Below the pieces are notes generated by a model. That model made no database searches and had not been told where the DNA came from. It saw only the letters and a list, made by a program, of their open reading frames with translations. Source: Curtobacterium pusillum (GTDB lineage Bacteria; Actinomycetota; Actinomycetes; Actinomycetales; Microbacteriaceae). From it: a stretch of 64,000 bases of DNA. Below are positions 63,848 through 64,000 of the stretch, piece by piece. A program made the position numbers and the translations under genes. Position 1 is the stretch's first letter. Each line of letters begins with the position of its first letter. The DNA lies in NCBI RefSeq assembly GCF_007680845.1, contig NZ_VEIY01000002.1:144357-208356 (forward strand). Reading direction: 5' to 3'.

Positions 63848-64000
63848 CGAGGGCCTCCTGCCCGATCGGGCCGGGCCGACCGGCAGCCGATGTGTCCGCG
63901 GGCTCCAGCGACGCCCGCATCACCCACGCGTCGACGCCGTCCGGCTGGTAGTAGCGGGGGCGGACCGCGATCCGCTCGAAGCCGAACGCCGTGTACATCG
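63834..64000 (-). CDS. rimI: Ribosomal-protein-alanine N-acetyltransferase, C-terminal part
   Basis: Only the last 55 codons lie in the window. They read [20 protein letters not shown] followed by [11 protein letters not shown], matching the end of the RimI GNAT domain, then a 25-residue variable tail. The gene continues beyond 64000. Position just before tsaD supports the call. Confidence 0.85.
   Translation of the reverse strand, partial: MYTAFGFERIAVRPRYYQPDGVDAWVMRASLEPADTSAAGRPGPIGQEALDEHD

Overview
The window is gene-dense, high-GC (about 70% by eye) chromosomal DNA with no rRNA, tRNA, CRISPR array, insertion sequence or phage genes that I could see. Several features point to an actinobacterium of the family Microbacteriaceae, with Curtobacterium my best guess at genus. 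These are DUF6350 next to purN-purH, sucCD, a GuaB3-type protein beside glpD, a PcrA with an actinobacterial C-terminus, a groES under CIRCE control, GTG starts, 4-bp ATGA/GTGA overlaps and apparently leaderless promoters. The genus is inferred from gene content and style only.

Layout. 0-2.6 kb: NAD(P)HX repair kinase (nnrD), a histidine phosphatase and an orphan AbiEi-like/nuclease-fold protein. 2.9-9.4 kb: a carbohydrate operon (solute-binding lipoprotein, two CUT1 permeases, GH38 alpha-mannosidase) with its own hairpins but no ATPase gene. 9.6-16.6 kb: PhzF-like isomerase, a sortase-anchored lamin-tail-domain protein, a ROK regulator, a GNAT enzyme, an alkyltransferase-like DNA repair protein, a hexapeptide acyltransferase and a DUF805 protein. 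16.7-20.4 kb: a two-gene heterodimeric ABC exporter. 21-28.4 kb: purH, purN, DUF6350, an ArsR/SRPBCC pair with a clear operator, and sucCD. 28.6-35 kb: RecQ helicase, small proteins, an MpaB-like protein and a compact NAD-salvage operon (prs-like, nicotinamide phosphoribosyltransferase, NrtR-like regulator). 35-41.3 kb: PNPOx-family oxidase, pcrA, GDPD phosphodiesterase, DUF817 and Bax-inhibitor-like membrane proteins. 41.7-47.1 kb: guaA, DUF3817, SURF1 and a K+/H+ antiporter with its regulatory subunit. 47.2-60.1 kb: glpD, guaB3, the livHMGF branched-chain amino-acid transporter, guaB, an SDR, the likely cognate binding protein, and rarD. 60.3-64 kb: groES with two CIRCE sites, a THUMP-like methyltransferase, a DUF4190 protein, tsaD and the end of rimI.

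How it works together. Most genes are housekeeping: purine synthesis (purH, purN, guaA, guaB, guaB3), TCA cycle, NAD repair and salvage, nutrient uptake, tRNA modification and chaperone control. The sugar operon, the liv operon and the NAD operon are each complete enough to propose a function and, for NAD, an autoregulatory circuit.

The most unusual content lies between and at the edges of genes. One family of palindromes built on a GGAGGCGCGG core recurs at gene ends, inside an operon and even in-frame within a coding region. A second family is built on GGTACGCCCGATTCC. There is also a 124-bp tandem intergenic repeat. Protein-level oddities include a LivH permease fused to a secreted beta-sandwich-like domain, a RecQ helicase with a PcrA-like C-terminal module, and a GuaB3 without the IMPDH cysteine.
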